From Natronorubrum sulfidifaciens JCM 14089 (lineage in GTDB: Archaea > Halobacteriota > Halobacteria > Halobacteriales > Natrialbaceae): a stretch of 36,670 nucleotides of DNA. The notes beneath the pieces were generated by a model. That model did no database searches and was not told the DNA's origin. It saw nothing but the letters and a program-made list of their open reading frames with translations. Within the stretch, counting starts at the first letter, position 1; each line of letters begins with the position of its first letter. Both the position numbers and the translations under genes were made by a program. Where the stretch lies: contig NZ_AOHX01000039.1 in assembly GCF_000337735.1 (NCBI RefSeq), forward strand, positions 1-36,670, given 5' to 3'. Below, in pieces: positions 1 to 8,675 of this stretch.

Positions 1-19
1 AGATGTGTATAAGAGACAG
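1..19. other. Nextera/Tn5 mosaic-end adapter (left)
   Basis: The first 19 bases are exactly AGATGTGTATAAGAGACAG, the Tn5 mosaic end used in Nextera libraries. It is a library artefact, not genome. Reading frames that begin here start MYKRQ, a typical sign of adapter carry-over. Confidence 0.97.
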
Positions 20-84
20 CGCCACGTGAGGCGGCGGCGAACGCGGGGACCGACGCAACGTCGGAGCCCGGAGGTGTCAACTGA
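20..84 (+). CDS. 3' end of an unidentified upstream gene
   Basis: A frame open from the adapter junction ends at TGA (82-84), encoding about 21 residues rich in Ala and Gly and ending EPGGVN. Its stop overlaps the next start as TGATG, and a strong GGAGGTG ribosome site (70-76) lies in its last codons. Both suggest a real upstream gene translationally coupled to the Lrp-type gene. Too little remains to name a family. A chance open frame is possible at this GC content. Confidence 0.4.
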
Positions 85-314
85 TGGTTACAGCATTCAT
101 TATGATCAAAGCGAACACGGGCGAGGCGGATCGACTCCGAGACAGTATCGAAGCGATCGACGGCGTCCAGTCGGCGCATATCGTCGCCGGCGACGTCGAC
201 ATCATCGCGAAAGCACAGGTCGAAACACCGGCTGCAGTCAAAGACATCGCTGCGACTCAGATTCAGGGAATCAACGGCATCGAGAGTACACAGACGTACA
301 TCGCAATGGACTAA
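84..314 (+). CDS. Stand-alone Lrp/AsnC effector-binding (RAM) domain protein
   Basis: This 76-residue protein is a single alpha-beta RAM domain, the ligand-binding and oligomerising half of Lrp/AsnC regulators, with no helix-turn-helix. Visible family features are the N-terminal strand TAFIMIKAN, the IEAIDGVQSAHIVAGDVDIIAKA core and the terminal ESTQTYIAM strand. Such proteins usually bind small molecules such as amino acids and may pair with full-length Lrp regulators or with transporters; the partner is unknown here. ATG 84 is supported by GGAGGTG seven bases upstream and by the TGATG overlap with the preceding frame, so it is probably the last gene of an operon cut by the contig start. It converges with dTMP kinase. 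Confidence 0.88.
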   Translation: MVTAFIMIKANTGEADRLRDSIEAIDGVQSAHIVAGDVDIIAKAQVETPAAVKDIAATQIQGINGIESTQTYIAMD

Positions 315-440
315 CAGCCAGCCGCGCGCCCGATCAGAAACACAAACGCACCCAAGTCGTCCTCAGACTGTCGGACAGCAGTCAGTGAGAAGCCGGTCGC
401 GAATTCGCGGCCGATCTTCGAATCGTGCTGGCCGACAGTA

Positions 441-1043
441 TCACTCGTCAGCAACCGCGTCGGCGACCACACCTGTGACCGCCTCGAGCACCGCCTCGGG
501 CGGCTGGGTTGCGTCGATGCGGACGAACCGGGCGGGCTCACGCGCGATCAGGCGTTCGTAGTTCTCGGCCACTGACTCGAGGTAGTCGGCTCGCTCGAAC
601 TTGTTCGTTGCGCCGGCTCGTTTCGCGGCCGTCTCGGGGTCGATGTCGAGATAGATCGTCAGATCCGGGTCGATCGAGAACGGCTCGTGGATATCGACGA
701 CGTACTCGAGGGGGTCGTCGACGTCGAGTCGTGGCGACACCTCGAGGGTCGCCCCCTGATAGGCGAACCGAGAGTCCGAGTAGCGATCCGAGATCACGAG
801 GTCGCCGGCCTCGAGTGCCGGTTCGATCACGCGCGAGAGGTGGGCGGCGTGGTCGGCAGTGTAGAGAAACAGTTCGGCGAGCGAGTCGGCGTCGTCGTCT
901 CCGATCGATCGGTAGACGGCCTCGCCGTACCACGAGTCGTTCGTCGGTTCACGCGTGAACGTGGCGTCGGGATAGGCCGCCTGCAACCCCTCTCGAACCG
1001 TCGTCTTGCCGCTCCCATCGAGTCCCTCGAGTGTGACCAGCAT
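441..1043 (-). CDS. tmk: Thymidylate kinase (dTMP kinase)
   Basis: Phosphorylates dTMP to dTDP with ATP in the cytosol, on the route to dTTP. The 200-residue length is normal for the family. The P-loop GLDGSGKT is at residues 7-14, the dTMP-binding motif [13 protein letters not shown] follows in the middle, and a [16 protein letters not shown] segment precedes the lid helix. ATG 1043 gives the family N-terminus MLVTLEG. A TATA-like element (ATTGTAATAG on the minus strand, about 1066-1076) lies at a spacing suited to a short leader. It is monocistronic, divergent from the epimerase gene, and the promoters share about 100 bases. Confidence 0.96.
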   Translation of the reverse strand: MLVTLEGLDGSGKTTVREGLQAAYPDATFTREPTNDSWYGEAVYRSIGDDDADSLAELFLYTADHAAHLSRVIEPALEAGDLVISDRYSDSRFAYQGATLEVSPRLDVDDPLEYVVDIHEPFSIDPDLTIYLDIDPETAAKRAGATNKFERADYLESVAENYERLIAREPARFVRIDATQPPEAVLEAVTGVVADAVADE

Positions 1044-1145
1044 GCTCGCACCTGCGGACGTGAGCTATTACAATCTGTCGAGAGTCGGCGGGGCCAAACC
1101 ACGAAGGCGATCAGCTATTTATCGTTGTAGCGGCATGTTATTGGT

Positions 1146-2066
1146 ATGAAGATCCTCGTCGCCGGCGGTACCGGGTTTATCGGCACAGCTCTCTGTTCGG
1201 AACTGCACGAGCGCGGCTACGAGGTGACGGCGCTCGCTCGCGACCCGCGCGGCAGTGACCTCCCAGCGGGCGTCGAGACGGCGACGGGTGATGTCAGTGC
1301 GTACGACTCCATCGCGGGGACGGTCGCCGACCACGACGCCGTCGTCAACCTCGTCGCACTGTCGCCGCTGTACAAGCCACCGGCCGGCGTCGATCACGAG
1401 ACGGTCCATCTCGGCGGCACGGTCAACCTCGTCCGAGCCGCCGAAGACGGCGACGTCGACCGCTTCGTCCAGATGAGTGCACTCGGCGCGGACCCAAACG
1501 GCGACACCGACTACATCCGCGCGAAGGGGGACGCCGAAGCCGTCGTCAGAGACTCCCACCTCGAGTGGACGATCTTTCGGCCCTCCGTGGTCTTCGGCGA
1601 GGGAGCCGAGTTCGTCGAGTTCACCAAACAGCTGACGACGCCGTACGTGACGGGGCTGCCAGGTGGGGGAAAGACCAGATTCCAGCCGATCTGGGTCGGC
1701 GATCTGGTTCCGATGCTCGCGGACGCACTCGAGGACCCAACGCACGTCGGCGAGATCTACGAGATCGCCGGTCCACAGATCGTTACGCTCGCGGATGCGA
1801 CGGAACTCGCGTACGCCGCCGAGGGCAAATCCGTCAGCATCGTCTCGGTCCCGATGGCGCTGGCGAAATTCGGGCTGACAGCGGCCGACCCGTTGCCGTT
1901 CGTCCCCTTCGGCGCTGATCAGGCCCGATCGCTCGAACAACACAACACCGTCGTCACCAACGACGTGACCGCATTTGGTCTGTCCGAAGACGACTTGTTG
2001 ACACTCGGCTCGTATCTCGGCGTCGACGCCGACAGCGTACACGAGCCACGCCAGCAGTCCGTCTGA
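1146..2066 (+). CDS. NAD(P)-binding epimerase-like protein, NDUFA9 family
   Basis: This 306-residue short-chain dehydrogenase/epimerase fold protein carries the NAD(P) Rossmann motif GGTGFIG at residues 7-13 and an MSALGADP segment followed by DYIRAKGDAE, with the Tyr-x3-Lys arrangement of extended SDRs. The long QPIWVGDLV and EIYEIAGP segments match the atypical SDR group that includes NDUFA9 of complex I. In haloarchaea these proteins are usually annotated as complex I NDUFA9-like, but no respiratory complex genes lie nearby, so the substrate is unknown. ATG 1146 follows a TATTTAT box (about 1113-1119) at a leaderless spacing. Confidence 0.88.
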   Translation: MKILVAGGTGFIGTALCSELHERGYEVTALARDPRGSDLPAGVETATGDVSAYDSIAGTVADHDAVVNLVALSPLYKPPAGVDHETVHLGGTVNLVRAAEDGDVDRFVQMSALGADPNGDTDYIRAKGDAEAVVRDSHLEWTIFRPSVVFGEGAEFVEFTKQLTTPYVTGLPGGGKTRFQPIWVGDLVPMLADALEDPTHVGEIYEIAGPQIVTLADATELAYAAEGKSVSIVSVPMALAKFGLTAADPLPFVPFGADQARSLEQHNTVVTNDVTAFGLSEDDLLTLGSYLGVDADSVHEPRQQSV

Positions 2067-2270
2067 CTCCCGTCTCGATTCGAGCCGTCTCGCCTGTCTT
2101 TTTCCTCCTCGAGTGCCCACAACACAGGCGTTTCTCGGTCAGTAGAACAACATAAAGCGCGGTTTCGCTACGGACAACAGTCCCGGGAACGGCCGAGTCG
2201 AGTCACGGGATCTCGGCCCCTGCTGTCAGTTCGATACACACAACATGAACGGTGACATTCACGGCAACAA

Positions 2271-2279
2271 AAGACTTAT
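2271..2279 (+). promoter_or_regulatory. Putative cetZ1 TATA element
   Basis: In the 260-base gap before cetZ1 the best TATA-like stretch is AAGACTTATG (about 2271-2280), which would give a leader of roughly 25 bases. A second AT-rich stretch (AACATAAAG, about 2150) could be an alternative upstream promoter. A T-rich run near 2099-2103 may end the upstream transcript. No other gene is seen in the gap. Assigned by eye. Confidence 0.4.
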
Positions 2280-2326
2280 GTCCTTGATAACACTCGTTTC
2301 AATCCAACGGAGCCCCCTAACAAACA

Positions 2327-3505
2327 ATGAAGCTGGCGATGATCGGATTCGGACAGGCTGGTGGGAAGATCGTCGATCGATTTCTCGACTACGACGATCG
2401 AACGAACAGCGGAATCGTCCGTGCGGCGATCGCTGTTAACTCCGCGAAAGCGGATCTCATGGGTCTCGAGAATATTCCACAGGAGAATCGCGTACTCATC
2501 GGCCAAGCCCGCGTAAAGGGCCATGGCGTGGGTGCAGACAACGAACTCGGCGCGGAAGTCGCCGAGGAAGACATCGATGAAGTCCAGAACGCCATCGATG
2601 CGATTCCGACCCACGAGGTCGACGCATTTCTGGTCGTCGCCGGCATGGGTGGCGGGACCGGCTCGGGCGGTGCGCCCGTGCTCGCAAAGCACTTAAAACG
2701 GATCTACACGATCCCCGTTTACGGACTCGGCGTGTTGCCGGGAACCGACGAGGGTGGTATCTACACGCTCAACGCGGCGCGGTCGTTCCAGACGTTCGTC
2801 CGTGAAGTCGACAACCTGCTCGTCTTCGACAACGACTCGTGGCGCCAAACCGGCGAGTCCGTCGAGGGCGGCTACGACCAGATCAACGAGGAGATCGTCC
2901 GCCGATTTGGTATTCTCTTCGGTGCTGGCGAGGTCGGCGACGGTCAGGAGGTCGCCGAAAGCGTCGTCGACTCCTCCGAGATCATCAACACGCTCTCGGG
3001 CGGCGGCGTCTCGACGGTTGGCTTCGCGAGCGAGGAAGTCGATCTGAACACGAGCGGTGGACTACTCTCGCGGTTTACCGGCGACGACGGCGGCAACGAC
3101 AACTTAGACGCCGCGAACACGACCAACCGCATCACGAGCCTCGTCCGCAAGGCCGCACTCGGCCGACTGACGCTGCCGTGTGAGATCGAAGGCACCGAAC
3201 GGGCCCTGCTCGTGCTCTCCGGTCCATCGGAGTACCTGAACCGGAAAGGCATCGAACGCGGCCGCAAGTGGCTCGAGGAAGAAACCGGCAGCATGGAAGT
3301 CCGTGGTGGGGACTTCCCCCGACAGGAGCCAGAAGTCGCCGCAGCCATCCTGCTCTCGGGCGTCACGAACGTCCCGCGGATCAAACGCCTCCAGCAGGTC
3401 GCCATCGAAGCCCAAGACAACATCGACGACATCCAACAGGAAAGCGAGGAGAACTTAGAGAGCCTCGTCGAAGACGACGAGGACGAACTCGAGCCACTCT
3501 TTTAG
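2327..3505 (+). CDS. cetZ1: Tubulin/FtsZ-family cytoskeletal GTPase CetZ1
   Basis: CetZ proteins polymerise with GTP at the inner cell periphery; CetZ1 controls haloarchaeal cell shape and the rod transition needed for motility. This 392-residue protein has the nucleotide-binding start GFGQAGGKIVDRF, the tubulin signature GMGGGTGSGG at about residues 106-115, the T4-T6 region and an acidic C-terminal tail ending DDEDELEPLF. From memory it aligns closely along its length with Haloferax volcanii CetZ1, including the IGQARVKGHGVGADNELGAEVAEEDIDE block, so CetZ1 is favoured over other CetZ paralogues. ATG 2327 gives the conserved MKLAMIGFGQ start. It is monocistronic; neighbours do not suggest a partner. 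Confidence 0.95.
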   Translation: MKLAMIGFGQAGGKIVDRFLDYDDRTNSGIVRAAIAVNSAKADLMGLENIPQENRVLIGQARVKGHGVGADNELGAEVAEEDIDEVQNAIDAIPTHEVDAFLVVAGMGGGTGSGGAPVLAKHLKRIYTIPVYGLGVLPGTDEGGIYTLNAARSFQTFVREVDNLLVFDNDSWRQTGESVEGGYDQINEEIVRRFGILFGAGEVGDGQEVAESVVDSSEIINTLSGGGVSTVGFASEEVDLNTSGGLLSRFTGDDGGNDNLDAANTTNRITSLVRKAALGRLTLPCEIEGTERALLVLSGPSEYLNRKGIERGRKWLEEETGSMEVRGGDFPRQEPEVAAAILLSGVTNVPRIKRLQQVAIEAQDNIDDIQQESEENLESLVEDDEDELEPLF

Positions 3506-3705
3506 GCTCGAGGAGTCGTCCACGACTGACAACGCCAGCAACCGCAGTTGGGGGACCGATGCGAGCGCAGCCATTGAGACGGGGTCCTGGAGTCACGTCC
3601 CGCCGATCGCCGACCCATGCTGGCGACCGGCGAGACATCGTGACAACAGTCCGTCTGACAGTTGGTCCGACGTGTTTTTGCCTGCACCCTTGTTACACCT
3701 GATCG

Positions 3706-4380
3706 ATGCACGCCGTCGTCCCGTTTGCTGCCACCGACCCGAAAACGCGGCTCGCGTCAGTGCTGTCACCCGCTGAACGGTCGACAGTCGCTCGAGCCAT
3801 GCTCGCGGACGTTCTCACCGCAATCGTGGAGGCAGGGGCGGAGCCGACGGTGGTGTCGACGGCCCCGCTCGACCTCGACACACTGTCACTCGAGGCCACC
3901 ATCCGAGACGCCGTCTCGGTGACAGTCGACGACCGACCGCTGACCGAAGCCGTCAACGCACGACTGCCGGCCAGTCACGATGCTGCGCCCACCGCCGTTA
4001 TCATGGCCGATCTTGCGCTCGCGACGCCCGACACGCTCGAGCGCTGCTTTTCGCACGATACTGACGTAACCATCGCACCGGGACGAAGCGGTGGCACGAA
4101 CGCGCTCGTCGTTTCCCACCCCGATTTTCGGGTGGACTACCACGGGGCGTCGTATTTGGACCACTGCGAAATCGCTCGCGACGTCGGGACGAGCCTCGAG
4201 ACGGTCGACTCCTTCCGGCTGAGCACGGACATCGACGAACCGGACGACCTCGTCGAGGTGCTCATCCACGGTACCGAGGCCGACCGCGCGCCCGCTTGTC
4301 TTCGGGAGTTGGGATTCGCCCTCGAGACGCGGGACGGCCGCGTCGGCGTTGCTCGACTCGAGGAGACGAGACGCGAGTAG
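3706..4380 (+). CDS. cofC: 2-phospho-L-lactate guanylyltransferase CofC
   Basis: CofC transfers GMP from GTP to 2-phospho-L-lactate (or a related C3 acid), making the activated side-chain precursor of coenzyme F420. The 224-residue protein starts with the family sequence VVPFAATDPKTRLASVLSPAER, a nucleotidyltransferase-type loop, and carries VIMADLALATP, APGRSGGTNAL and the LSTDIDEPDDL segment typical of CofC. A T-rich box GTGTTTTTGCC (about 3668-3678) lies about 30 bases before ATG 3706, suiting a leaderless mRNA. cofG follows after 54 bases with its own TATA-like box, so the genes may be co-transcribed or separately started. Confidence 0.95.
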   Translation: MHAVVPFAATDPKTRLASVLSPAERSTVARAMLADVLTAIVEAGAEPTVVSTAPLDLDTLSLEATIRDAVSVTVDDRPLTEAVNARLPASHDAAPTAVIMADLALATPDTLERCFSHDTDVTIAPGRSGGTNALVVSHPDFRVDYHGASYLDHCEIARDVGTSLETVDSFRLSTDIDEPDDLVEVLIHGTEADRAPACLRELGFALETRDGRVGVARLEETRRE

Positions 4381-4434
4381 GGTGGCCCGACCGAAGTGAA
4401 GCGCTTATCTGCTATGCGGTACCACTCCGACGTA

Positions 4435-5607
4435 ATGATTGCCGGGGCGAGCGAGTACGGTGTCGACGTTTCGATCGACGACGCAGCGGTCGCTGACCTG
4501 CTTTCGGTCACGCCCGACGACGTCGACGCGCCCGAGGCGTTGACGTTCGCCCGGAACGTCTTCGTCCCGCTGACGACGGCGTGTCGCTACACCTGTACCT
4601 ACTGCACCTACTTCGACGCGCCCGGACAGGCCTCGCTGCTTAGCCTCGAGGAGGTCCGCGACATCTGCAAACGGGGAGCCGACGCGGGCTGTACGGAAGC
4701 CCTGTTTACGTTCGGCGACGACCCCGACGACCGCTACACCGAAATCTACGATCAGCTCGCCAAGTGGGGCCACGACTCGATTCACACCTATTTGCGCGAC
4801 GCCTGTGAGGTCGCCCTCGAGGAAGGACTGCTTCCCCACGCCAATCCGGGCGACCAGACCCGCGAACAGCTGGCCACTGTGGCCGACGTCAACGCCAGCA
4901 TGGGCGTGATGCTCGAGACGACCGCCGAGGTCGGTGCCCATGCTGGTCCCCGAAAGAAAGAACCGGGCCAACGGGTGCGAACTATCCAGAATGCGGGCGA
5001 ACTCGACGTCGCCTTCACCACCGGGATCCTCGTGGGCATCGGCGAGTCCTGGCGCGACCGCGCGGAGAGTCTGCTCGCAATCCGCGACCTCCACGAGCGC
5101 TACGACCACATTCAGGAGGTGATCGTCCAGCCGGTCGTGAACAACGAGCGCTGGGATGAGGGCTCGCCCGCCTTCGAGACGATGCGTCGGGTGACGGCGA
5201 TGGCCCGCGTGGCGCTGCCCGAGGAAGTGTCGGTGCAGGTGCCGCCGAATCTCGCGCCCGCCCGCGACCTGATCGACTGCGGCGTCGACGACCTGGGCGG
5301 TGTCTCGCCGGTTACGGACGACCACATCAATCCCGACTACAAATGGCCCGCACTACGCGAACTCGAGGAGATCGCCGATTCCGCGGAGCTACCACTCAGC
5401 GAGCGACTGCCGGTCTACGAGCGGTTTCTGCCGGCCGACCTGCGAACCGACGCGTTCGACGGCGTGGCGGCCGACGGCACAGCCGGCGCGAGTGGTGGCC
5501 GGAACCCGGATACAGATCGCGAGTGGATCTCACCGACGATTCGCGAGGCGCTCGAGGCCGACGACGCCGCCGGCGAGCGGTACCGAACGGTGCTGCGCGG
5601 CGAGTAG
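4435..5607 (+). CDS. cofG: FO synthase subunit 1, radical SAM CofG
   Basis: With CofH, CofG makes 7,8-didemethyl-8-hydroxy-5-deazariboflavin (FO), the chromophore of coenzyme F420. The radical-SAM cluster motif CRYTCTYC has cysteines at about residues 50, 54 and 57, followed by the TYFDAPGQASLLSLEEVR region typical of CofG. The long C-terminal section includes ISPVTDDHINPD-like residues (GVSPVTDDHINPDYKWP) found in this family. I prefer ATG 4435 (390 aa, MIAGASEYGVDV) over GTG 4396 or ATG 4414. GCTTATCT at about 4404 looks like the TATA box, which would place those earlier starts upstream of the transcript start. The gene ends three bases from the convergent deaminase stop. Confidence 0.95.
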   Translation: MIAGASEYGVDVSIDDAAVADLLSVTPDDVDAPEALTFARNVFVPLTTACRYTCTYCTYFDAPGQASLLSLEEVRDICKRGADAGCTEALFTFGDDPDDRYTEIYDQLAKWGHDSIHTYLRDACEVALEEGLLPHANPGDQTREQLATVADVNASMGVMLETTAEVGAHAGPRKKEPGQRVRTIQNAGELDVAFTTGILVGIGESWRDRAESLLAIRDLHERYDHIQEVIVQPVVNNERWDEGSPAFETMRRVTAMARVALPEEVSVQVPPNLAPARDLIDCGVDDLGGVSPVTDDHINPDYKWPALRELEEIADSAELPLSERLPVYERFLPADLRTDAFDGVAADGTAGASGGRNPDTDREWISPTIREALEADDAAGERYRTVLRGE

Positions 5608-5610
5608 ACG

Positions 5611-6063
5611 TTAAAAATAGTCTTCGTGAACCGCGAGTCCCTCGCTCTCGAGCACCGGTCCCTCGACGGTCGTCGTCGCGTCAGACCGAGCGACTACTTC
5701 CTCGCAGGCAATCTCGATCACGCCGTCGTCTCGAATGTCTGCGAGCGAGTCGACGGAGACACTGTAGACGACACGGTCGAGTCCCGCATAGGCGATCGCG
5801 CTCGCACACATCGGGCACGGCTCCGTGCTGGTGTACATCGTACACGCCGCGCGCTCGTCGGCCTCGAGTTCGCGTGCGGCCCATCGGGCCAGTTTGAACT
5901 CCGGATGGGCGGCGATGTCGTCGTCTGTGAGCGTCGTGTTCTCGGCCGTCCGAACGACGTCGTCGTCGACGACGAGCAGTGAGCCGAAGGGGGTGTTGCC
6001 GTTGTCGACTGCGGTCCGTGCGAGGTCGATCGCCCGTCGAACGCCGGCTTCGTCCGTGGTCAT
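5611..6063 (-). CDS. CMP/dCMP-type nucleoside or base deaminase
   Basis: A 150-residue zinc-dependent deaminase of the cytidine deaminase superfamily, most like tRNA-adenosine, guanine or cytosine deaminases. The zinc site is complete: His53-Pro-Glu55, where Glu acts as proton shuttle, and the PCPMC motif with Cys83 and Cys86 inside TEPCPMCASAI. The Ala usual in the HAE triad is Pro here, a tolerated variant. The substrate cannot be told from sequence. It lies convergent with cofG and divergent from the cyclase-family gene, so context gives no firm pathway, though several purine genes lie in the window. Confidence 0.88.
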   Translation of the reverse strand: MTTDEAGVRRAIDLARTAVDNGNTPFGSLLVVDDDVVRTAENTTLTDDDIAAHPEFKLARWAARELEADERAACTMYTSTEPCPMCASAIAYAGLDRVVYSVSVDSLADIRDDGVIEIACEEVVARSDATTTVEGPVLESEGLAVHEDYF

Positions 6064-6179
6064 AGCTCATCGAACGTCACCAATGGGCTTCGACGCTCCG
6101 GTTTTGCGACACCGCCTCCAGCAGCGTCCGGCCCGACAATCACACAGCGTTATCCCCTTTCGAGCGCGGAGAGTCGCGT

Positions 6180-6821
6180 ATGCACGTCGATCTGAGCCAC
6201 CCGATCGAAACCGGGATGCAGACCTACCCCAACGACCCGCCGGTCGTCGTCCAGCCACACGCGACCCACGAGGAACACGGCGCCAGCGTCGCTGCCCTCG
6301 AGTGTGGCAGCCACACCGGAACGCACGTCGACGCCCCGGCACACATCGACCCCGACGGGAACACGCTCGAGGCCTACTCGCTCGAGCGGTTCGTCTTCGA
6401 CGCCATCAGAATCGACTGTCGCGATCTCGGGGCTCGCGAGCCGATTCCGGCGAGTCGGATTCCCGACGTCGACGCCGATCTCGTGGTGTGTTGGACGGGG
6501 TGGGATGTCCACTGGGGGACCGAGCAGTATCTCGAGCATCCGTATCTCTCGCCGGCCGCGGCAGAGACGTGTGTCGAGCGCGGCTTCGACGTCGCTGTGG
6601 ACACACTCAACCCTGATCCAACGCCGACGGCCACCGCCAGCGTGGCCGAACCCAACGGCTTCGTCGCACACCACACGCTGCTGGGCAACGGACAGTTGAT
6701 CCTCGAAAACATAACGAACCTCGAGGCCGTCGATGATCGGTTCGAACTTCGGGCGTACCCGCTCGCGCTCGACAGCGACGGCGCACCGGTGCGGGCTGTC
6801 GGCGTGACGGACGGAACATGA
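6180..6821 (+). CDS. Cyclase-family metal-dependent hydrolase
   Basis: This 213-residue protein belongs to the cyclase family that includes bacterial kynurenine formamidase (KynB). The metal-binding signature HTGTHVDAPAH is present, with His45, His49, Asp51 and His55. The N-terminus DLSHPIETGMQTYPNDPP is typical of the family. A GTTATCC element (about 6149) sits about 30 bases before ATG 6180, giving a leaderless start. No tryptophan-degradation gene is near, so formamidase activity is possible but not shown. It ends four bases from the stop of the convergent small gene. Confidence 0.88.
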   Translation: MHVDLSHPIETGMQTYPNDPPVVVQPHATHEEHGASVAALECGSHTGTHVDAPAHIDPDGNTLEAYSLERFVFDAIRIDCRDLGAREPIPASRIPDVDADLVVCWTGWDVHWGTEQYLEHPYLSPAAAETCVERGFDVAVDTLNPDPTPTATASVAEPNGFVAHHTLLGNGQLILENITNLEAVDDRFELRAYPLALDSDGAPVRAVGVTDGT

Positions 6822-6825
6822 CCAG

Positions 6826-7104
6826 CTAGGACCGGACGATCCGGAACTGATCCGGCGCGGCTTCCTCGAGCGTGGCATCTGCTCGGAGTTTCACGATCCT
6901 GCCCGTCGGCTGGGGTTCGACCTCGGCGGGAGCGTCGACCGACTCGAGGGTACCGAGTAACTGCGCTTTCGGCGGTTTCTGGGCGGCGCCACAGTCATAG
7001 ATCGTGAGCAGGCCGCGATCGCTGTCCTCGCGTTCGTAGACGACTACGTGGGCGTGGTTGGGGAGTCGCCAGCTGGCGTCGTCGGTCTGAAAGAGGTGGT
7101 TCAT
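6826..7104 (-). CDS. Small conserved-looking haloarchaeal protein, function unknown
   Basis: I do not recognise this 92-residue gene. The protein is soluble, with a beta-rich pattern (HAHVVVYEREDSDRGLLTIYDCGAA) and a C-terminal strand AAPDQFRIV. It has one cysteine and no membrane segment. It lies on the same strand as cofH and 71 bases after it. Between them a TTTTTT run (about 7131-7138 as A on the plus strand) may terminate cofH, so it is probably transcribed alone. The coding pattern (GC-rich third positions, acidic product) supports a real gene. Confidence 0.65.
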   Translation of the reverse strand: MNHLFQTDDASWRLPNHAHVVVYEREDSDRGLLTIYDCGAAQKPPKAQLLGTLESVDAPAEVEPQPTGRIVKLRADATLEEAAPDQFRIVRS

Positions 7105-7175
7105 GTCGGTGGCAATGGGTGGCAGTCACAAAAAATGCTCCTACCGCCGTCGTGATCGAGCGCCGACAGCGACGA

Positions 7176-8549
7176 TCAGTCGTCGGCCGGCGGCGCGCGC
7201 TCCTCGGGCGTCAGAATGGGTGTTCCGTCGGATTTCGGCCCCAGTCGCGGGCCGAACGGCGGCTCGTCGGGGTCGATAATACGGCGCGTCTCGTAATCCG
7301 TCGAGCGCTCGACCGGCACCCGACCGATCGAGGAGATGAGGTCGACGTAGTCTGCAAACGAGCGATACTCGCCGTACTCGCCGCCGGCGCGTTTGGTAAT
7401 CTCCTCGGAGAGGATCGTCCCCATAAAGTCGTCGGCCCCACAGGAGAGCATCTTTAGCCCCTGCTCGTCGCCGTATTTGACCCATGACGACTGGATGTGG
7501 TCGATGTTGTCGAGGAACAGTCTCGAGACGGCGATCAGGAGTTCGTCCTCGTCGATGCTCGCGCCGCCGGAGACGACGTCGTGTTCGTAAAGCGGTGTGT
7601 TCTGGTGGACAAACGAGAGCGGAACGAACTCCGTGATCGCGCCGTCGACGCGCTCTTGAAGCTCACGGACTCGTTGTAGGTGCATCGCGCGGTGAGCCTC
7701 GTTCTCGACGTGACCGTACATGATCGTCGCCGTCAAGCCCAGACCGACGTTGGCGGCGGCTTCCATCGCCTCGAGCCACCCTTCTGTACTGATCTTGCCG
7801 GGACAGATCACCTCACGGACCTCTTCGACGAGGATTTCGGCAGCCGTGCCGGGCACCGTATCGAGGCCGGCCGCTTTGAGTCGGCCGTAGACCACCTCGT
7901 AGGACCAGTCGGTCCCCCGCCGGGCGTGATAGGCCTCTTCGGGCGTCATCGAGTGGACGTGGACGCCGTCGACGCTCATCGCCGAAATCTGGTCCGTGTA
8001 GGTGCCGGGATCGATTTCGTACGCTTCGGGCGGCTTGTAGTTGACTGCCTTCGGCTCGGGGTGGGCCTCGAGGACTTCCAAGTGTTCGTCATCGAGTGCG
8101 AACGCGGGGTGAAGTCCGGAGACCGACGTCACCTCGTAAACCCCTCGATCGACGGCGTCGGCGACGATTTCGCGAGACTCCTCGGGCGTTTTCGTGAACC
8201 CTGCGCTTTGCAGTTCGGTATCGCGTTCGAACGTGTGGGCGGCGTCTTTGAAGTTACAGAACAGACAGCCCACGTTACAGGCCGTCGTGACGTTGTTGTT
8301 CAAGTTGGCGACGAAGGTGACCTCCTCGCCGACGACGTCGGCACGTCGGCGGTCGGCAGCCTCGAGCACCTGCTCTTTGCGCGTCTGGTCGATACCGTCG
8401 ACATCCGTCCCGGTCGTGAGTAACTCGATCGCGTCGTCGACCGTGAGTCGGTCGCTAGCACGAGCCTTCGTGAGTGCGTTCTCGAACGACTGGTCGGTTT
8501 CGGGGACGTGGTCGAACGTGAGGTCTGCCTCGGTCACCGGTCGCTCCAT
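7176..8549 (-). CDS. cofH: FO synthase subunit 2, radical SAM CofH
   Basis: CofH joins the 4-hydroxyphenyl part of tyrosine to the ribityl-uracil precursor; CofG then completes FO, so the two enzymes together make the F420 chromophore. The 457-residue protein has the radical-SAM motif CNVGCLFC (Cys91, 95, 98) in NVTTACNVGCLFCNFKDAAHTFERD, and the downstream STEGWLEAMEAAANVGLGLTATIMYGHVE and SSWVKYGDEQGLKMLSCGADDFMGT segments characteristic of the CofH/MqnC group. CofH is favoured over menaquinone MqnC by the presence of cofC and cofG. CGCTTTTCTC (minus strand, about 8572-8581) serves as TATA box for a leaderless start at 8549. It is divergent from purC. Confidence 0.94.
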   Translation of the reverse strand: MERPVTEADLTFDHVPETDQSFENALTKARASDRLTVDDAIELLTTGTDVDGIDQTRKEQVLEAADRRRADVVGEEVTFVANLNNNVTTACNVGCLFCNFKDAAHTFERDTELQSAGFTKTPEESREIVADAVDRGVYEVTSVSGLHPAFALDDEHLEVLEAHPEPKAVNYKPPEAYEIDPGTYTDQISAMSVDGVHVHSMTPEEAYHARRGTDWSYEVVYGRLKAAGLDTVPGTAAEILVEEVREVICPGKISTEGWLEAMEAAANVGLGLTATIMYGHVENEAHRAMHLQRVRELQERVDGAITEFVPLSFVHQNTPLYEHDVVSGGASIDEDELLIAVSRLFLDNIDHIQSSWVKYGDEQGLKMLSCGADDFMGTILSEEITKRAGGEYGEYRSFADYVDLISSIGRVPVERSTDYETRRIIDPDEPPFGPRLGPKSDGTPILTPEERAPPADD

Positions 8550-8675
8550 CGGCGTATCAATACCAGTACAGCGAGAAAAGCGTGATGGATCGCCGGGTCG
8601 GGCGTCGAACTCCGTTGTTCGGGTGGGCGAACCGATACTGAAACCTTCTTAGGGTCCGGCCACGGCAACTCGGGT

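Noticed and set aside
5-388. 127-codon plus-strand frame beginning MYKRQ
   Set aside because: Starts in adapter, is Arg-rich, and overlaps the Lrp-type gene in another frame.
1135-1149. Four-codon ATG...TGA frame overlapping the epimerase start as ATGA
   Set aside because: Its ATG lies upstream of the TATA-predicted transcript start, so it is probably not transcribed; a reminder that short ATGA overlaps can arise by chance.
1119-2120. 333-codon minus-strand frame opposite the epimerase gene
   Set aside because: Arg/Asp-rich shadow with no recognisable domain.
3295-3317. GGAAGTCC/GGACTTCC inverted repeat inside cetZ1
   Set aside because: Encodes the conserved MEVRGGDFP segment, so the symmetry is explained by protein constraint.
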